Numbered from the stretch's first letter, positions 9,655-20,197 are shown. The stretch is 64,000 bases of DNA from Pseudomonadota bacterium (GCA_023412495.1 JAEYNP010000143.1:1-64000), one strand, 5' to 3'. Numbers and translations are program-made. Notes: generated by a model from the letters alone, not told the origin.

Positions 9655-10959
9655 ATGAGCGGATTGCAGAGTGCTGCAAATATACCTGAGCTGCGACGGC
9701 GTGTGCTGTTTACGCTAATAATGCTCGCTGTATACAGGATAGGAGTCCAGATCCCAACCCCTGGAATAAACGGCGAAGCTTTGTCTGCATTCTTCAGCCA
9801 AAATGCCAGCACTCTCTTCGGCATGTTCAATATGTTTTCCGGAGGTGCTCTGGAAAACTTTTCAATATTTGCACTGGGCATAATGCCCTACATCAGCGCT
9901 TCTATCATTATTCAGCTGTTGACAGTTGTCATACCGCAACTGGAAGCATTGAAGAAGGAAGGCCAGTCCGGGCAGCGCAAGATAACTCAATACACGAGGT
10001 ACGGTACCGTACTGCTCAGCATAATTCAGGGAACATTCATCGCAGTCGGATTGGAAGGCATGACAGGGCCAGGTGGTGAGGCTATCGTCCTTGATCCCGG
10101 GATTCAATTCAAGCTGTTGACAATGCTCACTCTGACATCCGGTACTGCCTTCATTATGTGGCTTGGTGAGCAGATGACTGAAAGGGGGATCGGTAACGGC
10201 ATCTCCCTCATTATTTTTGCAGGGATTGTCGCCAGGGCCCCAGCGGCGATCATCAACTCTATTCAATTGATAAAAGCCGGCGAAATCGCGCTGTTTTTTG
10301 TCCCTTTCCTTGTACTGTTCATGTTTCTGGTGGTCGGTATTATCGTGTTCTGTGAAACTTCACAGCGTCGCATCCCGATACAATATGCCAAGCGAGTGGT
10401 GGGCCGAAGAGTATATGGCGGGCAGAGTTCGCATCTGCCCCTGAAAATTAACGTATCCGGTGTAATTCCACCGATCTTTGCATCATCTATCATGATGTTC
10501 CCGGCTACCATAGGGAGCTTTATCCAGATTGACTGGGTACAGAAAGCATCCGCTGCGATGAATCCTGGGACGGTATATTATTATGTATGTTATGTGGCGA
10601 TGATCGTATTCTTCTGCTTTTTCTACACAGCCGTTACATTCAAGCCGGATGATGTAGCTGAAAATCTAAAAAAGCATGGGGGATTCATCCCAGGAATCAG
10701 ACCTGGCAAAAAGACATCCGAATTCATAGACAAGGTTCTGACTCGATTGACGGTTGTCGGGGCAATCTATCTCAGCTCAGTCTGCGTGCTGCCGACAATC
10801 CTTATATCACAATTCAACATTCCGTTCTATTTCGGGGGAACCGCCTTACTCATTGTCGTCGGTGTGAGCATCGACACAATTGCGCAGATTGAGTCTCATC
10901 TGCACATGAGGAATTATGAAGGGTTTATGAAACAGGGCAGAATCAAGGGCAGAAGGTAA
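9655..10959 (+). CDS. secY: Preprotein translocase subunit SecY
   Basis: The 434-aa integral membrane protein has about ten hydrophobic segments. Recognisable blocks are GIMPYISASIIIQLL (TM2), GIGNGISLIIFAGIV (TM4) and KRVVGRRVYGGQSSHLPLK (cytoplasmic loop that contacts SecA and the ribosome). SecY forms the SecYEG channel for protein export and membrane insertion. It ends 2 bp before map; adk, often found between them, is absent. Confidence 0.98.
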   Translation: MSGLQSAANIPELRRRVLFTLIMLAVYRIGVQIPTPGINGEALSAFFSQNASTLFGMFNMFSGGALENFSIFALGIMPYISASIIIQLLTVVIPQLEALKKEGQSGQRKITQYTRYGTVLLSIIQGTFIAVGLEGMTGPGGEAIVLDPGIQFKLLTMLTLTSGTAFIMWLGEQMTERGIGNGISLIIFAGIVARAPAAIINSIQLIKAGEIALFFVPFLVLFMFLVVGIIVFCETSQRRIPIQYAKRVVGRRVYGGQSSHLPLKINVSGVIPPIFASSIMMFPATIGSFIQIDWVQKASAAMNPGTVYYYVCYVAMIVFFCFFYTAVTFKPDDVAENLKKHGGFIPGIRPGKKTSEFIDKVLTRLTVVGAIYLSSVCVLPTILISQFNIPFYFGGTALLIVVGVSIDTIAQIESHLHMRNYEGFMKQGRIKGRR

Positions 10960-10961
10960 TT

Positions 10962-11750
10962 GTGTCTGCTTCGAAAACCGAATCCCGCAGCAGAAATATC
11001 GTCATAAAAACTGCTGATGAAATACTTGTCATGAAGGAGGCCAACCAAATCGTGGCCGAGACGTTGACGATGCTGCAAGGAATGGTTGAGGTCGGGATAA
11101 CCACGTGGGACCTTGATCGTGCAGCAGAAGACAAGTGTATGAAAATGAAAGCAAAGCCTGCTTTCAAGGGATATAGAGGATTTCCTGGAAGCCTTTGTGT
11201 TTCCATCAATGAAGAGGTTGTTCACGGTATTCCGTCCCGAAAGAGGAAGCTGAAAAAAGGGGATATAATCTCAATCGACTTCGGCGTACTTTTTCGCGGA
11301 TTTTATGGTGACTCCGCCTTGACACTGCCGGTCGGAAGCGTGAAAGAGGATGTGGCGAGGCTACTGGCTTCGACAAAAGAATCTTTGGCCAAGGGTATAG
11401 AGAGGGCGGTTGTTGGAAACCGCGTTTCGGACATATCCAGGGCAATTCAAGAGTACGTTGAGGAACAGGGTTTTTCGGTTGTCAGACAGTTTGTCGGGCA
11501 TGGAATCGGCTCTTCCTTACATGAGGCGCCGGAAATTCCAAATTTCTATCAAGGGGAGAGAACACCCAGGCTGTTACCTGGAATGGTGTTGGCCATTGAA
11601 CCTATGGTGAACATGGGTACACATAAAGTTAAGGTACTGAGAGACGGTTGGACGGTTATCACTGACGACAGAAAGCCTTCGGCTCACTTTGAACATTCGG
11701 TTGCGATAACCGAAGATGGTCCGATGGTCTTGAGCTTGCGTGAAAATTAG
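10962..11750 (+). CDS. map: Methionine aminopeptidase, type I
   Basis: The 262-aa protein removes the N-terminal methionine from new proteins. The metal-site residues of the pita-bread fold are visible: VVHGIP (substrate His), IDFGVLF, GDSALT, GHGIGSSLHEAPEIPN, AIEPM and EHSVAI. It starts at GTG 10962, 2 bp after secY, giving a slightly long, Ser/Arg-rich N-terminus; a later start cannot be excluded. It is co-transcribed with secY and infA. Confidence 0.97.
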   Translation: MSASKTESRSRNIVIKTADEILVMKEANQIVAETLTMLQGMVEVGITTWDLDRAAEDKCMKMKAKPAFKGYRGFPGSLCVSINEEVVHGIPSRKRKLKKGDIISIDFGVLFRGFYGDSALTLPVGSVKEDVARLLASTKESLAKGIERAVVGNRVSDISRAIQEYVEEQGFSVVRQFVGHGIGSSLHEAPEIPNFYQGERTPRLLPGMVLAIEPMVNMGTHKVKVLRDGWTVITDDRKPSAHFEHSVAITEDGPMVLSLREN

Positions 11751-11836
11751 AGGTATAAAAAAAACAACTTCTCTTTTCGATGAAGTTGTACTATACTGTT
11801 CTGTTTCAGCTGAAACTTTATTTTTCAGGATACTCC

Positions 11837-12073
11837 ATGTCAAAAGAAGAAGCCATTGAAGTCGAAGGCACTATAATAGAACCGTTGCCCAACGCCATGT
11901 TCCGGGTGGAACTGGATAACGGCCACAAGGTGCTGGCCCATATATCAGGGAAAATGCGGATGCATTTCATCAAGATATTGCCTGGAGACAGGGTCACCAT
12001 AGAACTTTCTCCATACGATTTGAATAGGGGCAGGGTCACGTTTCGGGCAAAGAATGCCAAAAAGAAAAAATAG
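11837..12073 (+). CDS. infA: Translation initiation factor IF-1
   Basis: The 78-aa OB-fold protein begins [19 protein letters not shown] and has [22 protein letters not shown], typical IF-1. It binds the 30S A site during initiation. The C-terminal tail is unusually lysine-rich (AKNAKKKK). ATG 11837 gives the family length; an upstream TTG at 11780 is not supported. No good SD sequence is seen. Confidence 0.96.
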   Translation: MSKEEAIEVEGTIIEPLPNAMFRVELDNGHKVLAHISGKMRMHFIKILPGDRVTIELSPYDLNRGRVTFRAKNAKKKK

Positions 12074-12087
12074 AGAGTCCGGTAATT

Positions 12088-12201
12088 ATGAAAGTACGCG
12101 CATCAATAAAGAAAATTTGCAGTGACTGTAAGATCTTCAAACGCAACGGAACCGTACGCGTCTCATGCAAAGTTAAGAAACATAAACAGAGGCAGGGATA
12201 A
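12088..12201 (+). CDS. rpmJ: 50S ribosomal protein L36, zinc-binding
   Basis: A 37-codon gene read directly from the sequence: it starts [21 protein letters not shown] and ends KHKQRQG. The zinc ligands Cys11, Cys14, Cys27 and His32 are all present (C+ form). It lies 14 bp after infA and before rpsM, the usual location. Confidence 0.97.
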   Translation: MKVRASIKKICSDCKIFKRNGTVRVSCKVKKHKQRQG

Positions 12202-12247
12202 TTGATATTGCCAGTCTTATTACCTACTTCTTTTAAGGAGATATACC

Positions 12248-12613
12248 TTGGCACGCATAGCAGGAATTGATCTTCCCAAAAACAAGCATATGGATCGGGC
12301 GTTAACTTACATACATGGTATAGGTTTAACTTCCGCACGCAGGATTCTCGATAAAGTGGATCTGCCATATACAATGAACAGCGATGACCTGGATGGGGAC
12401 GATGTGAACCGGATCCGCAAAGTCATCGAAGATGAATATGTTGTAGAGGGCGACCGCCGGAGGGAAGTCTCAATGGATATTAAGAGACTTACAGATCTCG
12501 GATGTTATCGAGGCCGACGCCATCGCATGGGACTGCCCTGTCGCGGACAGAATACCAAAACCAATGCGCGCACGCGCAAAGGACCACGAAAGGGCGCCGC
12601 ACGGCGGAAATAA
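12248..12613 (+). CDS. rpsM: 30S ribosomal protein S13
   Basis: The 121-aa product starts [13 protein letters not shown] from a TTG with AAGGAG 8 bp upstream. It has the C-terminal [20 protein letters not shown] block of S13. S13 sits in the 30S head and touches the P-site tRNA and the 50S subunit. It opens the alpha-operon part of the superoperon. Confidence 0.98.
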   Translation: MARIAGIDLPKNKHMDRALTYIHGIGLTSARRILDKVDLPYTMNSDDLDGDDVNRIRKVIEDEYVVEGDRRREVSMDIKRLTDLGCYRGRRHRMGLPCRGQNTKTNARTRKGPRKGAARRK

Positions 12614-12638
12614 TCGAACTCAACTACAGGTGTAAGTT

Positions 12639-13019
12639 ATGGCCGTTGTCAAGAAGAAAAAGGTAAAAAAGAATATTCCTGAGGGAATCGTCTTTATATA
12701 TTCGACCTTTAATAATACGATCGTTACAATTTCCGACAAGCAGGGGAACGTTGTCAGCTGGTGCAGCGCCGGAGTTCTCGGGTTCAAGGGATCTCGAAAA
12801 TCGACTCCTTTCGCTGCTCAGAACGCTCTTGCGGACGCAGCCAAGAAGGCTACTGACATAGGAATGCGGAAGGTCGAAGTCAAGGTCAAGGGTCCCGGAC
12901 CCGGAAGAGAAGCAGCGTTACGTGCCTTGATCACCACCGGTCTGGAGGTGAGCCGTATCTACGATGTTACCCCTGTCCCGCATAATGGTTGTAAACCGCC
13001 AAAGCGTCGTCGTGTGTAA
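12639..13019 (+). CDS. rpsK: 30S ribosomal protein S11
   Basis: The 126-aa protein has the S11 blocks [35 protein letters not shown] and the C-terminal [19 protein letters not shown]11 forms part of the 30S platform. Length is standard. Confidence 0.98.
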   Translation: MAVVKKKKVKKNIPEGIVFIYSTFNNTIVTISDKQGNVVSWCSAGVLGFKGSRKSTPFAAQNALADAAKKATDIGMRKVEVKVKGPGPGREAALRALITTGLEVSRIYDVTPVPHNGCKPPKRRRV

Positions 13020-13063
13020 CGCGTCCGGAGACTTGACCAAAATCATTTGAATGGAGGCCGAAA

Positions 13064-13693
13064 TTGGCTAGAGATACAGGTGCTGTCTGCCGTAGTTGCA
13101 GAAGAGAAAATTTAAAGCTTTACCACAAAGGTGACCGTTGTTTCTCGGACAAATGCTCCTTTGAAAGACGGGCATTCGGACCTGGTCAGCATGGCCAGGC
13201 AAGATTTAAGAAGCAATCGGATTATGCTGTACAATTGCGTGAGAAGCAGAAAGTGAAGAGCATGTACGGTATGCTTGAGAAGCAGTTCAGGCTTTTTTTT
13301 GAAAAGGCCGAACAGCAGAGGGGTGTGACCGGCGAAAATCTGCTGATCATGCTCGAACGGCGTCTGGATAATACCGTCTTCAGGATCGGGTTCGCTTCGT
13401 CAAGGAACCAGGCGAGACAACTCGTTCGACATAATCACATCCTAGTAAACGGAAAGAAGGTTAATATTCCTTCCTTTCTTGTATCGGTTGGAGATGTAGT
13501 CACTTTAAAGGAAAAAAGCCGTGCCAACACTCTGATCAATGAAAACTTCGAAGCTGTTGTCAGACGAGGTACGCCGAGTTGGATAGAACTCGATAAGGAC
13601 AATTACAAGGCAATTATTAAGACTCTTCCAAACAGGGAAGAGATCACCATGCCGATCCAAGAGAGACTCATCGTAGAACTTTACTCGAAGTAA
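13064..13693 (+). CDS. rpsD: 30S ribosomal protein S4
   Basis: The 209-aa product starts at TTG (MARDTGAVCRSCRRE) and has four N-terminal cysteines (two pairs, CRSC and CFSDKC) that likely bind zinc, as in zinc-type S4. The S4 RNA-binding domain is at about residues 98-160 (LERRLDNTVFRIGFASSRNQ). S4 nucleates 30S assembly and in E. coli autoregulates the alpha operon. Confidence 0.98.
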   Translation: MARDTGAVCRSCRRENLKLYHKGDRCFSDKCSFERRAFGPGQHGQARFKKQSDYAVQLREKQKVKSMYGMLEKQFRLFFEKAEQQRGVTGENLLIMLERRLDNTVFRIGFASSRNQARQLVRHNHILVNGKKVNIPSFLVSVGDVVTLKEKSRANTLINENFEAVVRRGTPSWIELDKDNYKAIIKTLPNREEITMPIQERLIVELYSK

Positions 13694-13819
13694 CATTGGG
13701 CTGACAACTGGTAGAATCATCTCCCCGTTGTCCATGCTGGAGCTTATGCGGCTGTTTCTCGTATTGTAGAAGGGCGTACAAGCACGACTACAAAGATAGG
13801 AATCGCAGAGAAGGTAAAT

Positions 13820-14866
13820 ATGACTCAAGCTGCTGAAGAAAAAATACCGTTTCACCGTAACTGGAATGAGCTGATCAAACCAGAGAAGTTGGAAGTTGAT
13901 AAAGAAAAGCATTCTGATACGTATGGGAAGTTCATCTGCCAACCTCTTGAAAGAGGTTTCGCCACGACCATAGGCAACTCTCTGAGGCGGATACTTCTTT
14001 CTTCCATCCAGGGAGCTGCGATAACAACGGTTAAGATCGATGGAGCCCTGCACGAATTCACCTCGATGAAGGATATTCTCGAGGATGTGAGCGAGATCAT
14101 TTTGAACCTCAAAATGGTTCGGCTGAAACTTTACAGCCCCGACTCGCAAAAGGTGGTCATCGAAAAAACTGGCCCGGGGATCGTAACCGCCGGCGACATC
14201 ACGGAATCAGCATACGTTGAGGTGATGAACAAGGAGCAGGTCATATGTACATTGACCGGCCCCATCAATTTCCATGCGGAAATGACCGTCGAATGGGGGA
14301 AGGGATATCAACCGGCAGAGAAGATGGATAAGGAAAATCTCTCCATAGGTCAGATTCCCATCGACGCGATCTTTACTCCGATCAAGAAAATCCAGTATGT
14401 AGTATCCCAGGCTCGTGTCGGCCAGCAGACCGACTATGATAGACTGACCCTCGAAATCGAAACAGATGGAAGTCTCAGACCCGAGAACGCCTTGGCATAC
14501 GCAGCCAAGATTCTCAAAGATCAGATGACCATTTTCATAAATTTTGACGAAGAGGATGCCGAACCGGAAGTTCTCACAGATTCCATCAAGGATTCGGAAC
14601 CACTCAATCCGTTTCTTGACAAACCCGTTGAGGACCTCGAGTTGTCCGTACGGTCAGCTAATTGCTTGAAGAATGCTGATATCAATTATATTGGGGACCT
14701 GGCTCAAAAGACCGACCAGGAGATGTTGAAGACCAAAAACTTCGGTCGAAAATCCCTCAATGAGATAAAAGCTCTTCTTGCTGAAATGGATCTCACGCTC
14801 GGGATGAAATTCGAGAACTGGATTCCACCGAACATCCGCGGAGACAAGGAAGAGGGAAAGGTCTGA
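13820..14866 (+). CDS. rpoA: DNA-directed RNA polymerase subunit alpha
   Basis: The 348-aa protein has the N-terminal dimerization domain ([22 protein letters not shown], in two blocks) and a C-terminal domain at about residues 270-330 ([31 protein letters not shown]) that contacts UP elements and activators. The alpha dimer starts assembly of RNA polymerase. It follows rpsD after a 126-bp gap in which no gene is visible. Confidence 0.98.
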   Translation: MTQAAEEKIPFHRNWNELIKPEKLEVDKEKHSDTYGKFICQPLERGFATTIGNSLRRILLSSIQGAAITTVKIDGALHEFTSMKDILEDVSEIILNLKMVRLKLYSPDSQKVVIEKTGPGIVTAGDITESAYVEVMNKEQVICTLTGPINFHAEMTVEWGKGYQPAEKMDKENLSIGQIPIDAIFTPIKKIQYVVSQARVGQQTDYDRLTLEIETDGSLRPENALAYAAKILKDQMTIFINFDEEDAEPEVLTDSIKDSEPLNPFLDKPVEDLELSVRSANCLKNADINYIGDLAQKTDQEMLKTKNFGRKSLNEIKALLAEMDLTLGMKFENWIPPNIRGDKEEGKV

Positions 14867-14930
14867 AATAACCTGAAACAAAATTGCAGAAATCGATTCT
14901 ACATACTGTCCAGAGGCTGAGGTTTAAGAA

Positions 14931-15320
14931 ATGAGACATAGAAAATCCGGTAAAAGATTAGGACGTACCAGTTCTCACAGATTGGCGATGTTCAGGAACA
15001 TGGTAACCTCTCTTTTCGAGCACGAGCGAATCATTACCACCACGGAGAAGGCAAAAGAAGTACGGCCTATTGCTGAGAAACTCATTACCCTGGCGAAGAG
15101 GGGCGACTTGCATGCCAGACGACAGGCCTTGTCATTCATACGCAGTAAAGCTGTTGTCGAAAAACTTTTCACCGATATAAAAGACAAATTTAGCGAGCGT
15201 AACGGCGGGTATACCAGAATACTGCAAACTGGAATACGAAAAGGCGATGCCGCAGGAATGGCCATTATTGAGTTGGTCGGCTACGAAGAGGTCATCGAGG
15301 CCCCTCAAGCTGAGAGTTGA
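14931..15320 (+). CDS. rplQ: 50S ribosomal protein L17
   Basis: The 129-aa product starts [17 protein letters not shown] and contains the L17 block [21 protein letters not shown]. It is the last gene of the superoperon. A strong terminator follows 20 bp after the stop. Confidence 0.98.
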   Translation: MRHRKSGKRLGRTSSHRLAMFRNMVTSLFEHERIITTTEKAKEVRPIAEKLITLAKRGDLHARRQALSFIRSKAVVEKLFTDIKDKFSERNGGYTRILQTGIRKGDAAGMAIIELVGYEEVIEAPQAES

Positions 15321-15340
15321 TATGACCGCAGGTTGCAATG

Positions 15341-15381
15341 AAAGCTGGTCTGGAACCATGTTCCAGACCAGCTTTTTTTTT
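15341..15381 (+). terminator. Rho-independent terminator of the ribosomal superoperon
   Basis: A perfect 15-bp stem, AAAGCTGGTCTGGAA paired with TTCCAGACCAGCTTT around a CCATG loop, is followed by a T-run. It lies directly after rplQ and is the first clear intrinsic terminator in the window, consistent with one long transcription unit from before position 1. Confidence 0.95.
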
Positions 15382-15410
15382 GAAGTGAAATCCGAGGAGT
15401 TTAATTCGGA

Positions 15411-16172
15411 ATGGAGAGCAAAGAGTTCCCGTCACATATGGTTCCGCTTGGAAATGCGGAATTCCAATTCGATTGTCATCCTGGAGTTGAATGTTTTACA
15501 CGGTGTTGTCGAAATGTGGATCTGATTCTTTATCCATATGACATCATACGACTGAAGAACAATCTCTGTATAGATTCGAGAAAATTTTTACAACTCTATA
15601 CCCAATTGCAGGTAGGCGAAAATCCTTTTTTCCCCACAGTAAAACTGAAACTGAACGAAGACGAGGAAAAAGCTTGCCCGTTTCTTTGCCCAGACGGCTG
15701 CCGGGTGTACAAAGACCGCCCTTCCGCCTGCAGGACTTATCCCCTTGAACGTGCGATAGACAGGACCGATGCCAACAAAATTCCCCAAGAGTATTATTTC
15801 TTGACGAATCATGCCTATTGTCTCGGACATATGGAAGAGAAAAAAATGGGCGTGAAGGCTTGGATACGCAGTCAAAGGGTATCAGAATATAATGTCTTCA
15901 ATGATTATTGGGCCGAGATCGACACTCTCTTTCGGACAAACCCATGGAAGGGGGAGGGGGCTGCCGGAGAAAAGCAAAGATTGTCATTTTTGGTTTGCTA
16001 TAATATTGACGCCTTCAGAGAGTTTGTCGAATCCCACGGGCTAATTCAACAATTCTCACTCGAAAAGGACCAACGCCGGCGCATTGACAAGGACGACAGC
16101 GAGTTGCTGAAGTTCGGCTTCGAATGGCTGAAGCTGATACTCTCCGGAAAAAGCTGCTTAACGAGAAAATGA
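15411..16172 (+). CDS. YkgJ family cysteine-cluster protein
   Basis: A 253-aa protein with an N-terminal cysteine cluster (FDCHPGVECFTRCCRN, about residues 20-35) and further cysteines in CPFLCPDGCRVYKDRPSACR (about residues 88-107). This spacing is that of the YkgJ/Zn-Fe-chelating cluster family, whose members are thought to bind a metal or Fe-S cluster; their function is unknown. GAGGAG lies 11 bp before the ATG. It stands alone between the rplQ terminator and the rpsB operon. Confidence 0.75.
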   Translation: MESKEFPSHMVPLGNAEFQFDCHPGVECFTRCCRNVDLILYPYDIIRLKNNLCIDSRKFLQLYTQLQVGENPFFPTVKLKLNEDEEKACPFLCPDGCRVYKDRPSACRTYPLERAIDRTDANKIPQEYYFLTNHAYCLGHMEEKKMGVKAWIRSQRVSEYNVFNDYWAEIDTLFRTNPWKGEGAAGEKQRLSFLVCYNIDAFREFVESHGLIQQFSLEKDQRRRIDKDDSELLKFGFEWLKLILSGKSCLTRK

Positions 16173-16363
16173 AATTTCACACGAAGCATCATGGATGACT
16201 TGCAAAGTAGAGCAACACATGGTAAAAAGTCAGATTGTTCTTTTTGTATGTTAGACTGATGAGTCTGTCAACCACACACATCTTCGCGTTCAACTGGTGT
16301 CGTACAACACATTGGATGTTGGATCGATTATGAAGATGGAGGAAAAACCAGAAAGGAGAAAAA

Positions 16364-17140
16364 ATGGCAAATGTTACGGTAAGAGACATGCTGCAGGCCG
16401 GTGTTCACTTCGGCCATCAGACCAGACGCTGGAATCCCAAGATGAAGCCTTTCATCTATGGGCCACGCAACGGGATTTATATCATCAATCTCGACATCAC
16501 CAAGAAACTTTTCGAGAAAGCCTGTGAATTCATCTCGGAAGAGGTGAAGCGTGGGGGAACCATACTCTTCGTGGGCACCAAGCGTCAGGCTCAGGATATC
16601 ATAAAAGAGGAAGCAAAGCGTTGCGGGATGTTCTACGTCGATCATCGCTGGTTGGGCGGGATGCTCACCAACTTCCAGACTATCAAGAACAGTATCGATC
16701 GTCTGAAAGCCATTGAGTCGATGCAGGCTGACGGCTCGATCAACCGTTTTCCGAAAAAGGAAGTTCTATTGATGGAAAAAGAGCGAGTAAAACTTGAACG
16801 CAATGTCGGCGGCATCAAGGACATGCGTAATCTTCCTACCGCGATTTTCATCATCGACCCCCGTAAAGAGGATATCGCCGTAAACGAGGCAAACAAGTTG
16901 GGCATACCTGTTGTAGCTATAACCGATACCAACTGCGACCCGGAAGGGGTCGACTACATCATTCCCGGCAATGACGATGCAATTCGTTCTATCCGGCTCA
17001 TCAGCCATTATATTGCCGAGGCCGCTCTCGCCGGACATGCAATGCGGGAAGGTGATGAGGCTTCCGAGGAAGCCGTCGCCGCTGCCATGGGTAATGCCGG
17101 GAATGAAATGGATAACGAAGCTGCTGAGACCGACGCATAA
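16364..17140 (+). CDS. rpsB: 30S ribosomal protein S2
   Basis: The 258-aa protein starts [27 protein letters not shown] (cited in part) and has the S2 blocks [16 protein letters not shown] and [20 protein letters not shown]2 joins the 30S subunit late and holds S1. RBS AAAGGAG is 8 bp upstream. The 190 bp before it hold no gene and probably contain the promoter of the rpsB-tsf-pyrH-frr group. Confidence 0.98.
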   Translation: MANVTVRDMLQAGVHFGHQTRRWNPKMKPFIYGPRNGIYIINLDITKKLFEKACEFISEEVKRGGTILFVGTKRQAQDIIKEEAKRCGMFYVDHRWLGGMLTNFQTIKNSIDRLKAIESMQADGSINRFPKKEVLLMEKERVKLERNVGGIKDMRNLPTAIFIIDPRKEDIAVNEANKLGIPVVAITDTNCDPEGVDYIIPGNDDAIRSIRLISHYIAEAALAGHAMREGDEASEEAVAAAMGNAGNEMDNEAAETDA

Positions 17141-17186
17141 TATTGCCCGGGCTATGCTAAGTTAGCTCCGGAAGGATGTGTTGCTA

Positions 17187-17229
17187 CATATGAAAAGGGG
17201 CTGTCGCGAGACCGCCCCTTTTTCATATG
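17187..17229 (+). terminator. Stem-loop between rpsB and tsf (terminator or attenuator)
   Basis: CATATGAAAAGGGGC and GCCCCTTTTTCATATG form a long, almost perfect inverted repeat around a 12-base loop. The T-run falls inside the 3' arm, so it could act as a terminator that attenuates read-through from rpsB to tsf, or protect mRNA ends. rpsB-tsf attenuation is known in other bacteria; here it is an inference from structure. Confidence 0.6.
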
Positions 17230-17311
17230 CACGGCAGAAGGTGCTTTTCGTCGATAGTTGTATGATTACCAGCAACTGTTTAAAATTAAGAAAGATATAA
17301 GGAGATTTACC

Positions 17312-17908
17312 ATGGCTATCACGACGAAGATGGTAAAGGATCTGAGGGACAAAACGCAAGCCGGTATGATGGATTGCAAAAAGGCCCTCGAAAGTACGGG
17401 CGGTGATTTCGAAAAGGCTGTGGACCTGTTGAGGCAGAAGGGTCTGGCCGTAGCCGCAAAAAGGGCCAACAAGGCGACAAGTGAAGGTGTCATCGCTACC
17501 TATATTCATGCCGGCGGAAAGTTGGGTGTCATGGTGGAACTTGGCTGCGAAACCGATTTTGTCGCCAAAAATGAAGATTTCAAAGAGTTTGCCAAGGACC
17601 TGGCGATGCACATCGCCGCCGTCAACCCCATCTCCATCAGCAGGGATGAGGTGCCGGCCCAGGTAATCGCCCGCGAAAAAGACATCTTCGTCCAGCAGGC
17701 CTTGGAGTCAGGTAAACCCGAGGCTATTGTAGAAAAAATGGTGAACGGCAAGATCGAAAAATTTCTTGCCGAGGTAGCCCTGCTTGAACAGAAGTTCGTG
17801 AAGAATCCTGATCTGAGTATTCAAGACCTGCTGAACGAGTTGGTCGGGAAAATGGGGGAAAATATCTCGATCAAGAGATTCGCCAGATTCCAGGTTGGTA
17901 CAGAATAA
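17312..17908 (+). CDS. tsf: Elongation factor Ts
   Basis: A 198-aa, short-form EF-Ts (E. coli has 283 aa) that recycles EF-Tu-GDP. It has the N-terminal UBA-like domain with MAITTKMVKDLRDKTQAGMM and the core GKLGVMVELGCETDFVAKN. ATG 17312 has AAGGAG 8 bp upstream; an in-frame start at 17258 is rejected. It lies between rpsB and pyrH. Confidence 0.97.
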   Translation: MAITTKMVKDLRDKTQAGMMDCKKALESTGGDFEKAVDLLRQKGLAVAAKRANKATSEGVIATYIHAGGKLGVMVELGCETDFVAKNEDFKEFAKDLAMHIAAVNPISISRDEVPAQVIAREKDIFVQQALESGKPEAIVEKMVNGKIEKFLAEVALLEQKFVKNPDLSIQDLLNELVGKMGENISIKRFARFQVGTE

Positions 17909-17986
17909 GCTGTAATACCTTGACAATCCTATCCTTTGGACCTGACGAGGATTACCTTGAATCAACCTTCTGTTGAGGACACGACA

Positions 17987-18706
17987 ATGGCTGAAAAGTT
18001 AAAGTACAAGAGAATGGTGCTGAAACTCAGCGGCGAAGCGCTTATGGGCGATGATTCCTATGGGATCAATACCAAGGTTCTCGAGTTCGTTGCGACAGAA
18101 GTGAAAGAAGTGGTTTTGGCTGGTGCCGAACTGGGGCTTGTCATAGGCGCCGGCAACATCTTCAGGGGTGTTGCCGGCGCCAGCAAAGGGATGGACAGGA
18201 CAACAGCCGATCATATGGGGATGCTTGCCACAGTCATGAACAGCCTCGCAATGCAAGATGCCCTGGAGCGCATCGGCGTCATCACCCGAGTTATGTCGGC
18301 AATACCCATGCAATCTGTTTCCGAACCCTATATTCGCCGAAGAGCGACTCGACATTTGGAAAAGGGGCGAGTAGTCATCTTCGCCGCGGGCACAGGAAAT
18401 CCTTATTTCACCACCGATTCCGCCGGTGTATTGAGAGCTTTGGAAATCGATGCGGATCTTGTTATAAAGGCGACCAAGGTCGACGGCGTTTATGATCGCG
18501 ATCCCGTATTAGATAATAATGCGGTAAAATTTGACTATCTCACCTATGACGATGTCCTGCAGAAGGGGTTGCGGGTGATGGATGCCGCGGGTATTGCCCT
18601 GGCTAAAGAAGATCATCTTCCTATCATGGTTCTCGATATGGGCGTTGCCGGCAATATCAAGCGTGCCGCTTTTGGTGAGAAAGTGGGTACCCTTATTGCC
18701 GATTGA
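17987..18706 (+). CDS. pyrH: UMP kinase
   Basis: The 239-aa amino-acid-kinase-fold enzyme phosphorylates UMP to UDP. Visible motifs are [25 protein letters not shown], the acceptor-site region [15 protein letters not shown] and the ATP-site [16 protein letters not shown] 17987 with TGAGGA upstream is preferred over TTG 17936. Genes tsf-pyrH-frr-uppS in this order are common in bacteria. Confidence 0.98.
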   Translation: MAEKLKYKRMVLKLSGEALMGDDSYGINTKVLEFVATEVKEVVLAGAELGLVIGAGNIFRGVAGASKGMDRTTADHMGMLATVMNSLAMQDALERIGVITRVMSAIPMQSVSEPYIRRRATRHLEKGRVVIFAAGTGNPYFTTDSAGVLRALEIDADLVIKATKVDGVYDRDPVLDNNAVKFDYLTYDDVLQKGLRVMDAAGIALAKEDHLPIMVLDMGVAGNIKRAAFGEKVGTLIAD

Positions 18707-18834
18707 AATGCCGGGCAACATAATTGACCGGAAATCGGGAGAGATGTTGAAGGTCTGAGAGATGCGGGTTTTTCTTTAATCTCTTTCATATTGGCCTTTG
18801 GACCGGGATAGACCAAGTATAAGAGGTGATACCA

Positions 18835-19389
18835 ATGAGTGAAGTGATTTTCGAAATGTCTGAAAAGATGGAGAAGAGTGTCGAATCCTTCAAGAAGGAG
18901 TTGGCAAAGATCAGGACAGGAAGGGCTTCCTTGTCAATTCTGGACGGAATCCACGTCAATGCCTATGGCAGCCCGATGCCCCTCAATCAGGTTGGGACAC
19001 TGACGATCCCCGAGAGCCGGCTTATCGCCATCCAACCCTGGGATCCTCAACTGCTGCCGGCAATCGAAAAGGCGATACTCAAATCCGATGTCGGACTCAA
19101 TCCCATCAGTGACGGCAAGATCATCCGGCTGAATATACCCCAGCTGACCGAGGAGCGCCGGAAGGATCTGGTTAAATCGGTCAAGAAGATTGGTGAGGAG
19201 TTCCGTGTGGCTATCCGCAACATTCGGCGCGATGCCATCGAGGTTTTGAAAAAACAAAAGAAGGATAAAGAAATCTCCGAAGATGAACTGTTCAAGCTGC
19301 AGGAAGAAGCGCAAAATGAAACAGACTCCTATATCAAGAAGATAGATGAAGCTACTGCCTCGAAGGAGAAAGAGGTAATGGAAGTTTGA
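18835..19389 (+). CDS. frr: Ribosome recycling factor
   Basis: The 184-aa protein splits post-termination ribosomes with EF-G. It has the RRF blocks ELAKIRTGRASLSILDGI and QPWDPQLLPAIEKAIL, and NIPQLTEERRKDLVKSVKK. ATG 18835 has AGAGGTG just upstream; a GTG at 18826 is less likely. Confidence 0.98.
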   Translation: MSEVIFEMSEKMEKSVESFKKELAKIRTGRASLSILDGIHVNAYGSPMPLNQVGTLTIPESRLIAIQPWDPQLLPAIEKAILKSDVGLNPISDGKIIRLNIPQLTEERRKDLVKSVKKIGEEFRVAIRNIRRDAIEVLKKQKKDKEISEDELFKLQEEAQNETDSYIKKIDEATASKEKEVMEV

Positions 19390-19447
19390 TCCATTACCCG
19401 GGACGTTTTCCTTTTGCACTACAGCGGCGAAACAACACGGATTACAT

Positions 19448-20194
19448 ATGCCTGGTACCACCACTATAGATGTTTCTCGTCTTCCCCGTCATGTTGCCAT
19501 AATCATGGACGGTAACGGCAGGTGGGCCAGGAGAAGAAAAAAACCTCGGTTGTATGGGCATAAAGTCGGGGCCGATTCAGTTCGGGATATAGTGGAAACT
19601 TGCCGTGAAATAGGCATACGCTATCTTACGCTGTACGCTTTCTCTTCAGAAAACTGGCAGAGGCCGGATCAGGAGGTGAGCGGTCTGATGTCAATACTGA
19701 AAAGATATCTCGAATCCGAGTTGCCTCGCATGCAGAAGAACGACATTCGGTTGATTTCCATAGGAAATCGTGAGCGTTTGCCGGAAGGGGTCAGGGAGGT
19801 CCTGAATAAGACCATCGCCGAGACCGCCGGTAATGCGAAACTCACCTTGAATCTGGCACTCAGTTACGGCGGGAGGGACGAAATGGTCAGGGCTGTAAAA
19901 AATATCGGCCGCTTGTGCCGGGAAGGCTCGTTGAGTGTCGATGAAATCTCTGAACGGACCATTACAGAACATCTCGATACCGCCTCACTGCCCGATCCCG
20001 ATCTGCTCATCAGGACCGGCGGAGAATCCAGGTTGTCCAATTTCCTGCTTTGGCAGCTCTCCTATGCCGAAATTTATTTCACCGAAATCATGTGGCCCGA
20101 TTTCCGGAGAGAAAAATTCCTGCAAGCTCTTCATGATTACCAGGCGCGGGAACGGCGATTCGGTCAAACCGGCGAACAGCTTCAAGCAAAGTAA
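19448..20194 (+). CDS. uppS: Isoprenyl (undecaprenyl-diphosphate) transferase
   Basis: The 248-aa cis-prenyltransferase extends farnesyl diphosphate with isopentenyl diphosphate to make the undecaprenyl carrier for cell-wall synthesis. The signature HVAIIMDGNGRWARRR is near residue 18, and DLLIRTGGESRLSNFLLWQ near residue 195. It is 3 bp upstream of cdsA, so the two are probably co-translated. Confidence 0.97.
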   Translation: MPGTTTIDVSRLPRHVAIIMDGNGRWARRRKKPRLYGHKVGADSVRDIVETCREIGIRYLTLYAFSSENWQRPDQEVSGLMSILKRYLESELPRMQKNDIRLISIGNRERLPEGVREVLNKTIAETAGNAKLTLNLALSYGGRDEMVRAVKNIGRLCREGSLSVDEISERTITEHLDTASLPDPDLLIRTGGESRLSNFLLWQLSYAEIYFTEIMWPDFRREKFLQALHDYQARERRFGQTGEQLQAK

Positions 20195-20197
20195 ACA

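Noticed and set aside
16173..16363. Several weak -35/-10 pairs upstream of rpsB
   Set aside because: A promoter is expected here, but TTGCAA/TAAAAA and other pairs fit too loosely to choose one.
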